Below, piece after piece: positions 6,443 through 14,859 of a stretch of 45,526 nt of DNA. Position 1 is the stretch's first letter. Each line of letters opens with the position of its first letter. The notes below the pieces were generated by a model, which was not told where the DNA came from, did no database searches, and was given only the letters and a program-made list of their open reading frames with translations. The translations under genes were made by a program, and so were the position numbers. The DNA is taken from positions 1 to 45,526 of IMG/VR virus record IMGVR_UViG_3300047472_000308, one strand, 5' to 3'. The stretch is from a virus.

Positions 6443-6628
6443 ATGCTCACCCCCCTCTCCGCTATCCGAGCCGCCAGGCTCAACCTCGCCGAGCCGCTGA
6501 GGTTCCTCGACAGGCGCGACCGCCGGTCGTACCTCGTCCCGGTTCATGCGTCCGAGGACCAGGTCTACGAGCTGGCGTCGCGCATGGGCGTCCGCCTTCC
6601 CGTCCACACACGCAACGGGGGGCGGTGA
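6443..6628 (+). CDS. Small early protein, hypothetical
   Basis: 61 aa, first gene of the rightward early operon, about 25 bp after the promoter -10. GGAGG lies 5 nt before the ATG. The product has no recognised domain; it reads as a compact alpha/beta protein (YLVPVHASEDQVYELASRMGV). Its TGA overlaps the next ATG (TGATG). The first early gene is often a host-takeover protein, but nothing here shows that directly. Confidence 0.7.
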   Translation: MLTPLSAIRAARLNLAEPLRFLDRRDRRSYLVPVHASEDQVYELASRMGVRLPVHTRNGGR

Positions 6629-6747
6629 TGAAGCTGATCCTCATCGTGACCCTCGTCGGCCTCCTGGCGGGCTGCTTCGTGTTCTTGGCCATCAGCGAGC
6701 CCGGGCCGACCTGCAGCAAGACCAACGACTGCGTGGTTAAGCCATGA
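6628..6747 (+). CDS. 39-aa lipoprotein-like peptide
   Basis: Starts MKLILIVTLVGLLAGCFVF. A Lys, a hydrophobic run and LAGC make a near-ideal lipobox with Cys at about residue 15. The rest holds two further Cys (TCSKTNDC). It overlaps both neighbours (TGATG at its start, ATGA at its end), which supports translation. A phage lipoprotein this small could act at the envelope, for example in superinfection exclusion; this is inference. Confidence 0.65.
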   Translation: MKLILIVTLVGLLAGCFVFLAISEPGPTCSKTNDCVVKP

Positions 6748-7412
6748 GCGCGCAGCACACGCCGGGCCGCCAATGCGACGAATGCGAGGGCTTCTGCCTT
6801 CGCACAGCGACGATCGATGAGGCGAACACGGCCCTGGCCGTTGCCGGCACGCGGCAAGAACGACTCCTCGCTTGCAAGGCTCTGATTGGGGCGGCCCAAG
6901 CAGAAGCCCAACGGCTTCGCGCTGCCATTGCTGAAGCCGCCGACAACGGGCAACGCGCACCGGGGCCATGGGAACCCGTGAGCCTGCTGCGCACACCGTA
7001 TGAAGCAACAGCGCGTCTCGTGGTGCGACGACTGGCATGGAAGGATGGCTGGCCGGAGTCGGAATACCTTCCTGGCACGTTCGCCACCTTGGAGGAGGCT
7101 CGCACCGCCATCGCGTTGGCCACCACTCAGGCGCCGTGCGATTTGCACCCTGCGACTGCCGACCTCGTGCGACGGTTCTCAGTTGCGCTTGCTGAAAAGC
7201 TGGCCGCCGCCGAGAAGAAATACGGCTACAGCGACGGCTGGTGCGATCCCGACTGGATGGATGAATGCCGAGCGAAGCTGCTCGAACACGTCAGCAAGGG
7301 TGATCCGCGCGACGTGGCGGCCTACTGCGCCTTCCTCTGGCATCACGGCGAGAGCACCACCGCCACCGCGCCGAGCACCGCTTTCGCCAAGGCCACCGGG
7401 AGCGCGGCATGA
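6744..7412 (+). CDS. Conserved phage protein, hypothetical
   Basis: 222 aa, ATGA overlap with the preceding lipoprotein gene. The N-terminus has a Cys pair (CDECEGFC), the middle is helical (ANTALAVAGTRQERLLACKAL), and the C-terminal ~60 residues form the most conserved-looking part (ALAEKLAAAEKKYGYSDGW, DPDWMDECRAKLLEHV, DPRDVAAYCAFLWHHG). That block recurs in proteins of many temperate phages without assigned function. Likely cytoplasmic; no catalytic motif is visible. Confidence 0.75.
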   Translation: MSAQHTPGRQCDECEGFCLRTATIDEANTALAVAGTRQERLLACKALIGAAQAEAQRLRAAIAEAADNGQRAPGPWEPVSLLRTPYEATARLVVRRLAWKDGWPESEYLPGTFATLEEARTAIALATTQAPCDLHPATADLVRRFSVALAEKLAAAEKKYGYSDGWCDPDWMDECRAKLLEHVSKGDPRDVAAYCAFLWHHGESTTATAPSTAFAKATGSAA

Positions 7413-7642
7413 CACCCGTGCAGAAGCAGCGCCTCCGCTTCAACTCCCTGGTGCCACCGCCGATCAGCGTCCAGGGCGCGGAAAAGCAATGGGCCGCGGC
7501 TCGCAGGGATGTCTTGCGAGCACTGAAGGGGCGCAACCTCGACGCGGGCCTGCGCGGTTGTGTCTTCATCGAGGCGTGTCGCGAGGCCGACCGGCACATC
7601 GTGCGCTCGCCCGTCGGCAAGGCCATCGGGAGCGCACCATGA
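7409..7642 (+). CDS. Small early protein, hypothetical
   Basis: 77 aa with ATGA overlaps on both sides (start inside the end of the 222-aa gene, end inside the next start). Basic N-terminus (VQKQRLRFNSL) and two predicted helices; no recognised family. Acceptance rests on tight operon packing and normal composition. Confidence 0.65.
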   Translation: MTPVQKQRLRFNSLVPPPISVQGAEKQWAAARRDVLRALKGRNLDAGLRGCVFIEACREADRHIVRSPVGKAIGSAP

Positions 7643-7827
7643 GGCAGGCGCTCGAAATCACCGCCCTCATCATCGGCGCCTTCTTAGTGCTCCTGGTCGG
7701 CATCGTCGCAATGGCGCTGGTGGTCGGCATCTACGCACTTTGCCTAGGCGTGATCATCGGCGCACCGATCGGCGCGGTGGCCGGCGTCGTGTTCCTCATC
7801 CTCAAGGCTTTCGGGGTGTGGGCATGA
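7639..7827 (+). CDS. Small two-helix membrane protein
   Basis: 62 aa, almost wholly hydrophobic: two membrane spans (ITALIIGAFLVLLVGIVAMA and GVIIGAPIGAVAGVVFLIL) joined by a short turn, Gly-rich in the second. ATGA overlaps on both sides. It belongs to a run of membrane or exported peptides in the early operon. It is too early in the transcript to be an obvious holin; an exclusion or membrane-remodelling role is possible but not shown. Confidence 0.65.
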   Translation: MRQALEITALIIGAFLVLLVGIVAMALVVGIYALCLGVIIGAPIGAVAGVVFLILKAFGVWA

Positions 7828-8024
7828 AAGCGCAGCTCGCCACCCTCAAGCGCCAGGCCGTGAACGTCGGCCTGACGATCCTCCTCATCGTCGCCTGGAT
7901 GGGCCTATCCGCCTACCTCGATGCGCAGCCATCGGAGACCGATGCGCTCCAGGCCTCGGCCCTCGACCACGCCGACGCGATCGCCGACGCACGAGCTGCG
8001 GCCAAGGAGCGGCGTGCGCCATGA
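7824..8024 (+). CDS. Small single-span membrane protein
   Basis: 66 aa. One membrane segment (VGLTILLIVAWMGLSAYL) after a basic start (MKAQLATLKRQ), then an acidic Ala-rich tail, which predicts the tail outside the cytoplasm. ATGA overlaps on both sides tie it to its neighbours. No family recognised. Confidence 0.65.
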   Translation: MKAQLATLKRQAVNVGLTILLIVAWMGLSAYLDAQPSETDALQASALDHADAIADARAAAKERRAP

Positions 8025-8308
8025 AACACGACACCTCCGAGGATGTCGACGCCCTCATGGCCACGCACGACAGCCACCGCCAGGCGCTGGAGATCATCCA
8101 CCGCCACCGCCTGCCCAGCTCGCCGCCGCCGCGCGAGGACAGCGAGGATCTGTGCGGCCTGGGCGGCGTCCGCGCGCTGGTGACGGCCTTCCTCGCCGTC
8201 GCCGTCGCCGTGGCGATCCCGCTCGCCGCGGCCGTCGTACGCAACGCCCCCGAACTGTGGGCGCTGGCGATGTTCCACGTGCAACGCCTTCTCGCGTGGC
8301 TGCAATGA
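8021..8308 (+). CDS. 95-aa protein with a C-terminal membrane segment
   Basis: The N-terminal half is soluble and His-rich (THDSHRQALEIIHRHRLP); a single membrane span follows at about residues 52-75 (ALVTAFLAVAVAVAIPLAAAV), then a short amphipathic end. It overlaps both neighbours by ATGA. It is the last of the four-gene set of small membrane or exported products in this operon. Function unknown. Confidence 0.65.
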   Translation: MKHDTSEDVDALMATHDSHRQALEIIHRHRLPSSPPPREDSEDLCGLGGVRALVTAFLAVAVAVAIPLAAAVVRNAPELWALAMFHVQRLLAWLQ

Positions 8309-8661
8309 ACGCGACCGGCCTCTTCTTCCTGCGCGGCAAGCCCTACCCCGTGGTCGTGCAGGCACACGGTGCGACGGCCCCAGTTGGCTGGGCGTTTCCG
8401 CTGGTCGAGCGCACCAGACGCGGCGTGCAGGTCGTCACCGTGTACTGGATGGGCGCCGACGCGGAGGTGTTCTGCAAGGTCCACGCCGAGCGACTGAAGG
8501 CCGGACTCGCGCTCGCGCTGGACCTCGAACACGTGCGGCCCGAAGGCGACGGCCTGCGTGCCCACATGGTCACCTGCCGGCTTGCTCCGGAGCGCTGGCC
8601 CAGCACCGAGGTCGACGCGACCTCGCCCTCTTTCCAACCCCAGCAGCACCACGCTGCCTGA
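8305..8661 (+). CDS. Hypothetical 118-aa phage protein
   Basis: ATG overlaps the previous stop (AATGA). The product appears to be a beta-rich soluble protein (FLRGKPYPVVVQAHG, GVQVVTVYWMG, CKVHAERLKAGLALALDLE). No recognised domain. It is followed after 8 bp by the dNMP kinase gene. Likely cytoplasmic. Confidence 0.65.
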   Translation: MNATGLFFLRGKPYPVVVQAHGATAPVGWAFPLVERTRRGVQVVTVYWMGADAEVFCKVHAERLKAGLALALDLEHVRPEGDGLRAHMVTCRLAPERWPSTEVDATSPSFQPQQHHAA

Positions 8662-8669
8662 CCACTCCC

Positions 8670-9371
8670 ATGAAATTCCATCTCTACGGCCTCTGCGGCT
8701 ACGCCGGAACCGGCAAGGACACCGTCGCGGATCTTCTCTGCACGCATCTCGGCTTCAGGAAGTTCGCGTTCGCGGACACGCTGCGCGCCGAGGTCGCAGA
8801 GGCCTTCGGCGTCGACCGCATCTACTTCACCAGCCAGCACACGAAGAACGTGCCGATGGCGGCCCTGATGATGGAGCGCGCGCCGCATGGCTTCGTCGGC
8901 GCCGTCGCGCTCACCGTCGACAGCAGCGGCCGCAACGCGCGGGGCCAGCTCAGCGAGGCCTGGATGACCGAGCCGCGCACGCCGCGCCAGATCATGCAAT
9001 GGTGGGGCACCGAGTACCGCCGCCGGCAGTCCTCGCTCTACTGGGTAAACGCCCTCGCGGCGCGGATCTTCGAGCACCGCCGCGCCGGCAACGACCGCAT
9101 CGTCATCACCGACTGCCGCTTCGCCAACGAAGTTGACCTGGTGCGTGCCTATGGCGGCCAGCTCTGGCAAGTCACACGCCCAGGCGTCGACGGCGGCAGC
9201 ACGCCTGAGCGTGGCCACGTCAGCGCCACGGACGGCACCGAGTTCGAGCCGGACGCGGTCATCGCGAACCTGCACGACATCAGGCACCTGCAGCAGCTCG
9301 TGCTCACCGAATTCCTCGCCCGCGAGACCGGCATCAGCACGGTGAAGGTCTCGCTCCCGGCCGAGGCCTGA
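8670..9371 (+). CDS. Deoxynucleoside monophosphate kinase
   Basis: 233 aa. P-loop GYAGTGKDT at residues ~10-18 with a following Asp-Thr-Val helix, then FRKFAFADTLR, the typical second motif of dNMP kinases of phages (T4 gene 1/T5 dnk-like), and VITDCRFANEV near residue 148. These enzymes phosphorylate dNMPs to dNDPs for phage DNA synthesis. An insertion of about 40 residues follows the first helix (VDRIYFTSQHTKNVPM onward). It is in the early operon, as expected for a nucleotide-supply enzyme. Confidence 0.85.
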   Translation: MKFHLYGLCGYAGTGKDTVADLLCTHLGFRKFAFADTLRAEVAEAFGVDRIYFTSQHTKNVPMAALMMERAPHGFVGAVALTVDSSGRNARGQLSEAWMTEPRTPRQIMQWWGTEYRRRQSSLYWVNALAARIFEHRRAGNDRIVITDCRFANEVDLVRAYGGQLWQVTRPGVDGGSTPERGHVSATDGTEFEPDAVIANLHDIRHLQQLVLTEFLARETGISTVKVSLPAEA

Positions 9372-9442
9372 GTCCACACACACAGGCCGTCGTCGCGCGC
9401 CTGCCCTTTTCCGAAGCGCGACATCCATTGGAAGGAACATCC

Positions 9443-10084
9443 ATGTTCAAGGCATCTGCCGTCTTCGCCGCCGCCCTGCTGCTGGCCGCCGCGGCCACGG
9501 CGACGACGAAACCGCCCGCGCAACCGTCGGGCATCACCAACGCCAACAACGCAACCGCGGCGGCGGCGGCGTCCGCACGGGGCGGCAGCGCCTGGTCAGC
9601 GGGGGGCAGTGGTGGCGCCGGCGGAGCGGGCGGCCTGGGCGGTGCCGGCGGCACAGTGGGCAGCGTGTTCGCCGGCGGCGTCGACCTGGCCGGCGCCCGG
9701 ATCGGCTCCGACATCGCCGTGGAGCGCAGCACGCCGCCGCTGTATGCGCCGCAACCCACGGCAGGCGGGTTCGCGAGCTGCCCGAAACCCGGCATCACCG
9801 CAGGGGGGAGCGGGCCCGGCGGCGGCGGCATCCTGAGCTTCACCTTCGGGACCGACGCGACGTGCCGACTCGGGCAGGCGCTCGACCTGATGGCGCGCGA
9901 TCGGGCGAACTTCACAGCCGAGGACCGGAAGCAGGTCGCCTGCAAGCAGGAGGACATCGCCGAGACGCCCACGTGCAAGGCGCTGGCCAGGAAGCTGGCG
10001 GAGTCCGAACGGGCGAGCGCTGCGCTGGAAGACCGGCCCGCGCCGACGGCGCGTCAGCCCATGCCCTGGCAGGCCGGTGGCTGA
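9443..10084 (+). CDS. Exported Gly/Ala-rich protein, hypothetical
   Basis: 213 aa from ATG 9443 with GGAAGGA upstream (an in-frame TTG at 9428 is weaker). A clear signal peptide (MFKASAVFAAALLLAAAAT) is followed by a low-complexity Gly/Ala/Ser region (~35-80, repeats of GGAGG), then a soluble part with paired Cys (ATCRLGQALDLM, KQVACKQEDIAETPTCKAL). Exported early-gene products are uncommon in siphoviruses; a periplasmic or surface role is likely. The Cys-containing C-terminal domain resembles small phage proteins of unknown function. Confidence 0.72.
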   Translation: MFKASAVFAAALLLAAAATATTKPPAQPSGITNANNATAAAAASARGGSAWSAGGSGGAGGAGGLGGAGGTVGSVFAGGVDLAGARIGSDIAVERSTPPLYAPQPTAGGFASCPKPGITAGGSGPGGGGILSFTFGTDATCRLGQALDLMARDRANFTAEDRKQVACKQEDIAETPTCKALARKLAESERASAALEDRPAPTARQPMPWQAGG

Positions 10085-10097
10085 GGGGCAGCACGCC

Positions 10098-12059
10098 ATG
10101 GCAAGCCCCACCCACAAGAAGTGCCACGGCGTGCTGCTGCCCGCCGATGCCTTCGCCGCCAATGCCAAGCGCTCCGATGGCTTGCAGGCCTACTGCCGCG
10201 ACTGCATGAAGAAGAAGCGTGCGGACTGGAACGAGCGCAATCTCGACAAGATCGAGGCGTACAACGCATCGAGGCGCAAAGGAACGACAGCGCCCGCGCC
10301 GGACGCGCCAAACATGCCTGCGCCGGCGCCCGCCCTTCCGTCGTTCGAGGAGGCCCCCGCGACCTACCTCAAGCTGTCCCGCTCGGCCATAGTCCCGAGC
10401 CGCAGCAATCCGCGCACCCACTTCGATCTCGACTTCATCAAGGATCTGGCCGCCAGCATCAAGGCGCACGGCCTCGCGCAGCCGATTCTTGTGCGCCCGC
10501 TGCCCGGGTCGCGCCTCGAAGAGACCTACATGGACCGGCGTGCGGACGCACCGCGGCCCACGCATGAGATCGTGTGCGGTGAGCAGCGCTGGCGCGCGTG
10601 CGAGATCGCAGGCATTCGCGATGTGGACGTGCTCGTGCGGAATCTCACCGACGGGCAGGTCCGCCTGATCCAGCTCGTCGAGAACCTGAAGCGCCGCGAT
10701 CTCCATCCGATGGAGGAGGCTGAGGGCTACGAACGCCTGCGCGAGGAAGGCATGTCGGCGGAGGACATCGCCGAGCAGATCGGCAAGGGCCGCTCCTACG
10801 TCTACAAGACGCTGAAGCTGGTGGAACTCGAGCCCGAGGCGCGCGAGGCCTTCTACGACGGCAAGCTGACCAGGTCGACGGCCGAGCTGGTCGCCATGCG
10901 TCCTCCGAACCTGCAGGTCACGCTGCTCAAGGAACTCATCGCCGCCGATTTCCACGGCGAGCCCATGAGCTTCCGGCGTGCGAAGGCACACGTCGAGAGC
11001 CACTACATGCTGCGGCTCGGCAGCGCGGCGTTCAAGATCACCGATGCGACCCTGCTGCCGGAGGCGGGGAGTTGCCGCACGTGCCCGAAGCGCTCCGGCG
11101 CGAATCCGCAGCTCTTCGACGACGTGTCGCACGCGGACACGTGCACCGACCCCACATGCTTCGCGAAAAAGAAGGATGCGCACTACGACCGCATCAAGGC
11201 CGCCGCCGAGCAGAAGGGCCAGACGCTGATCGTCGGCCGCGAGGCGAAGGAGATCATGCCGCATAGCGGCATGCTGCGCGGCTACCGACGCGTCGACGAG
11301 CATGCCGACATCGGCGGCGAGATGAAGACGCTGCGCAAGGTCCTGGGCGAGGACATGCCCACGCCAATGCTGCTGGAGGATCCCCAGTCGAAGGAACTCA
11401 TCGAGGTGCTGCCGACGACGCTCGTGGGCAAGCTGCTGAAGGAACAGGGCATCACGAAGCCCGCGCCCGACACCAACGATGCGGCCGAAAAGCGGAGGCT
11501 GGCCGAGAAGTTCGAGAAGACATGGCGGCTGCGCGCGATCGAGAAGCTGGATGCAGCCTATGGCGGAGACGGCTTCGGCGCTCCCGTGCAGCGCTGCATC
11601 GCGCTCGATCTCCTGGAGGGTCTGACCGCTGACGAGCGCAAGCACACGTGCAAGCTGCTGGAGCTGGGCGACATCGCCACCCGTGAGGCCATCGAGGCGC
11701 ACATCGCCGAGTGCCCCGAGGACGAGATCGAGCGCGTGGTGTTCCTGCTGCTGGCCCAGCACGACATGCGCGAGCTGATCTCGTACAGCACCGGCAAGGC
11801 CACGCCGGCACCGCGGCTCGAAGCCATCGCGGGGGATCTCGGCGTCGACCTCGACGACGTGCGCGCCGCCGTCAAGAAGGAGTTCAGGGCCGCGGCGAGC
11901 GAGAAGGTCGTTGCCGCAGCCGCGAAGGCCGTGCGCGAGCAAGGCGCCGGCGTCACACCCAAGCCGGCCCGCAAGCCGAAGACCACCAAGGAAGAGGCCT
12001 CCGCGGCGATCGCCACCGCGCTGCAGGCCGCCGAACGTCAAGGAGCCACCCATGGATGA
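10098..12059 (+). CDS. ParB/Spo0J-like nuclease-domain protein with Cys clusters
   Basis: 653 aa from ATG 10098 (GAGGGG about 10 nt upstream). Order: a degenerate zinc-finger-like start (residues ~8-45, CHGVLLPADAF then YCRDC, so one Cys pair is reduced to a single Cys); a ParB N-terminal domain (~90-215) with box I EIVCGEQRWRAC and box II ENLKRRDLHPMEEAEG; a ParB HTH (RSYVYKTLKLVELEPEAREAF); a second Cys cluster (CRTCPKRSG, DTCTDPTCFAKKK); and a long helical C-terminus with a basic Ala-rich tail. ParB-fold proteins bind DNA and CTP or cut DNA. With no parA here, a role in DNA metabolism or regulation is more likely than partition. Confidence 0.85.
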   Translation: MASPTHKKCHGVLLPADAFAANAKRSDGLQAYCRDCMKKKRADWNERNLDKIEAYNASRRKGTTAPAPDAPNMPAPAPALPSFEEAPATYLKLSRSAIVPSRSNPRTHFDLDFIKDLAASIKAHGLAQPILVRPLPGSRLEETYMDRRADAPRPTHEIVCGEQRWRACEIAGIRDVDVLVRNLTDGQVRLIQLVENLKRRDLHPMEEAEGYERLREEGMSAEDIAEQIGKGRSYVYKTLKLVELEPEAREAFYDGKLTRSTAELVAMRPPNLQVTLLKELIAADFHGEPMSFRRAKAHVESHYMLRLGSAAFKITDATLLPEAGSCRTCPKRSGANPQLFDDVSHADTCTDPTCFAKKKDAHYDRIKAAAEQKGQTLIVGREAKEIMPHSGMLRGYRRVDEHADIGGEMKTLRKVLGEDMPTPMLLEDPQSKELIEVLPTTLVGKLLKEQGITKPAPDTNDAAEKRRLAEKFEKTWRLRAIEKLDAAYGGDGFGAPVQRCIALDLLEGLTADERKHTCKLLELGDIATREAIEAHIAECPEDEIERVVFLLLAQHDMRELISYSTGKATPAPRLEAIAGDLGVDLDDVRAAVKKEFRAAASEKVVAAAAKAVREQGAGVTPKPARKPKTTKEEASAAIATALQAAERQGATHG

Positions 12060-13158
12060 GAACTGGGATACGCGCGGTCGCGCGCCCGAGCAATTCGCCC
12101 CCGACTCGCGCCGCGTCGCAGAGCCGGCCACCACCCGGGCGCCGAGCACCGCAGCCGTGGAACGGGTGCCGAGCGGGGACGAGGCAGTCGCCATTGACTT
12201 CTACACGCGAAACCCCAGCGCCGCCCTGTTCGACATGCGCAGGCGTCTTGAATCCCCCGCCCAGCCGAAGGCCGCCCCTGCGCAGCAAGACACGGTGAGC
12301 GAGTTCACCAACGAGCTTGGCAACGCGATCCGCATCACCATCGAAGGGCCAACTTCCACTTCGGAAAACGTGTTGACGCCGATGGAGGTAGACCGGTTGC
12401 GGCAGGCGCTTAATTCTCACGCGACCCCTGCGCAGCAAGGCGATGCGCCTTCGTCACTGAGTGCCGAGCCCAAAAAGCGCACCATGCTTCAGCGCTTCAG
12501 AGCCGGCGAAGCCATCGACATGATGTATCACGGCACTCGAAAGCGTGTGGACTCAATGCAGTATCAGCGGCCCGGCTTTATCAGCGCAAGTTCTGGCCGC
12601 ATGCTGCCCGTGATCTTTCGGGAAGATGGTAGCTACTCAGGCAACGCCCCGATGTGGCTGGAGGTCGCCCCTCCCGCACCGGCAGCAGCCACCCAGCAAA
12701 ACGACGATGGAGAGCACGTTGCGTGGCTGTGCTACCGCGAGCACAACGGACACGAGCCGACGACTCTCCATCTCTGCGACAGCGACACGCCCGACGCATT
12801 CATGGTCTATCGCAAGAAGCAAGCCGAGCGGCCAGCACCAGCAGGGCACTGGCAACCAATCGACACTGCAAACAAGCATGGAGCGCCCGTCTGGCTCTTC
12901 GATCCCGCCCTTATAGACGAGGATTTCAACCCCACTGGCACGGTGGACGGGCACTGGCAGGACGACGTTGGTTGGATGGGCGCGGTATGGGACGGCTACC
13001 GCGACGAGTGGTCCACCGAACAGGTGAACCCCACTCACTGGATGCCGCGCACCAAACCGAGCGATCTGCCTGCCGAGCCGAAGGCCGAAACGCAAGGAGC
13101 GATCGCGCGCTTCGAAGGCGACCACGTCGGCATCCACCAAGGCGGCACGCGGCCATGA
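12052..13158 (+). CDS. DUF551-containing phage protein
   Basis: 368 aa from ATG 12052, overlapping the ParB-like gene by 8 nt. The first ~250 residues are Pro/Ala-rich and partly disordered, with a central beta-rich part (RKRVDSMQYQRPGFISA). The C-terminal ~90 residues carry a DUF551-type domain: HWQPIDTANKHGAPVWLF, GHWQDDVGWMG and the closing THWMPRTK. DUF551 proteins are common in temperate phages and have no assigned activity. It reads like several short phage modules fused by low-complexity linkers. Confidence 0.78.
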   Translation: MDENWDTRGRAPEQFAPDSRRVAEPATTRAPSTAAVERVPSGDEAVAIDFYTRNPSAALFDMRRRLESPAQPKAAPAQQDTVSEFTNELGNAIRITIEGPTSTSENVLTPMEVDRLRQALNSHATPAQQGDAPSSLSAEPKKRTMLQRFRAGEAIDMMYHGTRKRVDSMQYQRPGFISASSGRMLPVIFREDGSYSGNAPMWLEVAPPAPAAATQQNDDGEHVAWLCYREHNGHEPTTLHLCDSDTPDAFMVYRKKQAERPAPAGHWQPIDTANKHGAPVWLFDPALIDEDFNPTGTVDGHWQDDVGWMGAVWDGYRDEWSTEQVNPTHWMPRTKPSDLPAEPKAETQGAIARFEGDHVGIHQGGTRP

Positions 13159-13835
13159 GGCACCCGCGAATTTGCTGGACACCGGTCATGGTGGATCTGC
13201 TCCGTCAGTGGTACCCCATCTATGCGACGCGAGTCGTCGCTGGCGCCCTCGACGTGCCCGTCGCAGCCGTGTATCAGAAGGCTCAGCGCCTGGGCCTCGG
13301 CAAGTCTCCTGACTTCCTCGCCAGCACCGCCAGTGGGCGCCTCGGACGGCACAACGTGGGCGGGGTCAGTACCCGGTTCGCCAAAGGGCAGGTGCCGTGG
13401 AACAAGGGCACCCACTTCGTCTCGGGCGGGCGCTCTGCTGAGACACGCTTCAAGCCCGGGCAGAAGCCGCGCTCATGGCTTCCGGTTGGCTCGTACCGCA
13501 TCGTCCCGGACGGAATCCTTGAACTGAAGGTCAACGACCTCCCAGGGCCAAACCACATCAGGTGGCACCCCGTGCATCGCCTGGTGTGGATCAAGGCGCA
13601 CGGACCGGTGCCTCCTGGGCACCTGGTGGTGTTCAAGCCTGGTCGACGGACATCGGTGCTGGAGGAAATCACGCTCGATCGCATCGAGTGCATCTCCCGG
13701 GCAGATAACGCCCGCAGGAATCACCCGCGCTCGAAGTCGCCCGAGCTGGCCCGCCTGGTCCAACTCAAGGGCGCCATCACGCGTCAAGTCAATCGCATCG
13801 TGCGCGAGCACGAAGAAAGAGAAGGTACCCAATGA
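13155..13835 (+). CDS. HNH endonuclease family protein
   Basis: 226 aa, ATGA overlap with the previous gene. An N-terminal DNA-binding region (residues ~5-50, WTPVMVDLLRQWYP, AVYQKAQRLGLGK) resembles the HTH that precedes HNH nucleases, then a linker (FAKGQVPWNKG). The HNH-type core is HRLVWIKAHGPVPPGHLVVF with the closing NARRN. Free-standing HNH proteins in phages can be homing nucleases or packaging helpers. Since it is inside an early operon and far from the terminase, a homing or host-DNA role is more likely. Confidence 0.8.
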   Translation: MRHPRICWTPVMVDLLRQWYPIYATRVVAGALDVPVAAVYQKAQRLGLGKSPDFLASTASGRLGRHNVGGVSTRFAKGQVPWNKGTHFVSGGRSAETRFKPGQKPRSWLPVGSYRIVPDGILELKVNDLPGPNHIRWHPVHRLVWIKAHGPVPPGHLVVFKPGRRTSVLEEITLDRIECISRADNARRNHPRSKSPELARLVQLKGAITRQVNRIVREHEEREGTQ

Positions 13836-14113
13836 GCCAGCCTCACATTTCCCAACTGCGCGAGCAACTCCTCGCTACCCTTTCAGACCTTCGCAATCGA
13901 GACACACCGATGGAGCCAGATCGCGCGCGCGCAATGGCCACCATTGCGGCCGTCCTGGTCGACAGCGCCAGGGTCGAAGTCGAGTACCTCAAGGTCACGG
14001 GCCAGGACTCTGTCCCCTTCCTCGGCGTGCAGGAGCAGCTCGGCGTCGCCGGGGAAAAGACGCCGCCGACCAACGGCATCACGGCCATCACGCGCCACCG
14101 CCTCAGGGGTTGA
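13832..14113 (+). CDS. Small early protein, hypothetical
   Basis: 93 aa, ATGA overlap with the HNH gene. Two long helices (ISQLREQLLATLSDLRNRD, RAMATIAAVLVDSARVEVEYLKVTG) and a short C-terminal tail. The layout, a helical bundle of under 100 residues with a conserved ARVEVEYLKVTG element, is common among phage regulatory accessory proteins, but no family is named with confidence. Confidence 0.7.
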   Translation: MSQPHISQLREQLLATLSDLRNRDTPMEPDRARAMATIAAVLVDSARVEVEYLKVTGQDSVPFLGVQEQLGVAGEKTPPTNGITAITRHRLRG

Positions 14114-14115
14114 TC

Positions 14116-14859
14116 ATGCAGCCCGACGAACTCCGCGCCCTCGCCGACCGAATCGACCACGAGGAACTGTGGCGTCGCGCTGGCATGGAGCGCGACCAGA
14201 TGACGCCGGAGCAGCGCGACCGCCTGGATGCAGGGGTCAACCTGCGCCGCTACGCGAGTGATCGTGGCACGGTCCTCGAAGCGCTCAAGGAAGGCCGCGA
14301 GTTCATCCGCGGCTACAAGCTCACCCGCACGGACGGCGGCACCGATGCTCGCGGCTGCGGCACGAACGGATGGCACGCAGCGATCAACGCCTTCTCCGAC
14401 AGCGGCTTCTACGCGCGCCCGGCCGACGGCCGCAGCAAGGATTGGCCGAAGATGATGTACGAGGCCAAGAAGCTCGCCGACGAAGTGCCTCGCATGATCT
14501 TGCTCTTCGAACGGGAGCGCGCGGGCCAGTTGCCGCAGGCCTGGAAGATGTGCGGCCACGACCAGCGCCCTGCGTCGCCACTGCCCGACAACCACCTGCG
14601 CTGCGCACTCGACAAGGAATGCAGGCGGTGCCCATACCTCGCCGCGATTGAGGCCTCACCGACGATGACGGCCGAGGCTAAGGACGAAGCGAAGGCGTGG
14701 ACGTGCGCGACGCACATCCTTCGGGAAACCACGACCAATCATCACATCGAAGAGTTCATCTGGGAGAAGAGTTCCGTGGCTTTCCACGAGCGCATGGCGC
14801 GCAGCTTCGCGGAAATGGAATCGCCGGAGTCTGACCTCAACCCGCCGGAGGGCACATGA
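14116..14859 (+). CDS. Hypothetical phage protein with C-terminal Cys set
   Basis: 247 aa from ATG 14116 (a TTG at 14110 is in frame). The first third is charged and helical; the centre has FSDSGFYARPADGRSKDWPKM; the C-terminal third holds Cys residues spaced like a metal site (CGHDQRP, CALDKECRRCPYL, WTCATH). No catalytic motif recognised. Its TGA overlaps the Gp37-like start (ATGA). Cytoplasmic. Confidence 0.68.
   Translation: MQPDELRALADRIDHEELWRRAGMERDQMTPEQRDRLDAGVNLRRYASDRGTVLEALKEGREFIRGYKLTRTDGGTDARGCGTNGWHAAINAFSDSGFYARPADGRSKDWPKMMYEAKKLADEVPRMILLFERERAGQLPQAWKMCGHDQRPASPLPDNHLRCALDKECRRCPYLAAIEASPTMTAEAKDEAKAWTCATHILRETTTNHHIEEFIWEKSSVAFHERMARSFAEMESPESDLNPPEGT

Noticed and set aside
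9912-12194. 760-codon minus-strand open frame
   Set aside because: It is the antisense of the ParB-like gene in GC-rich DNA; the ParB boxes are on the plus strand.
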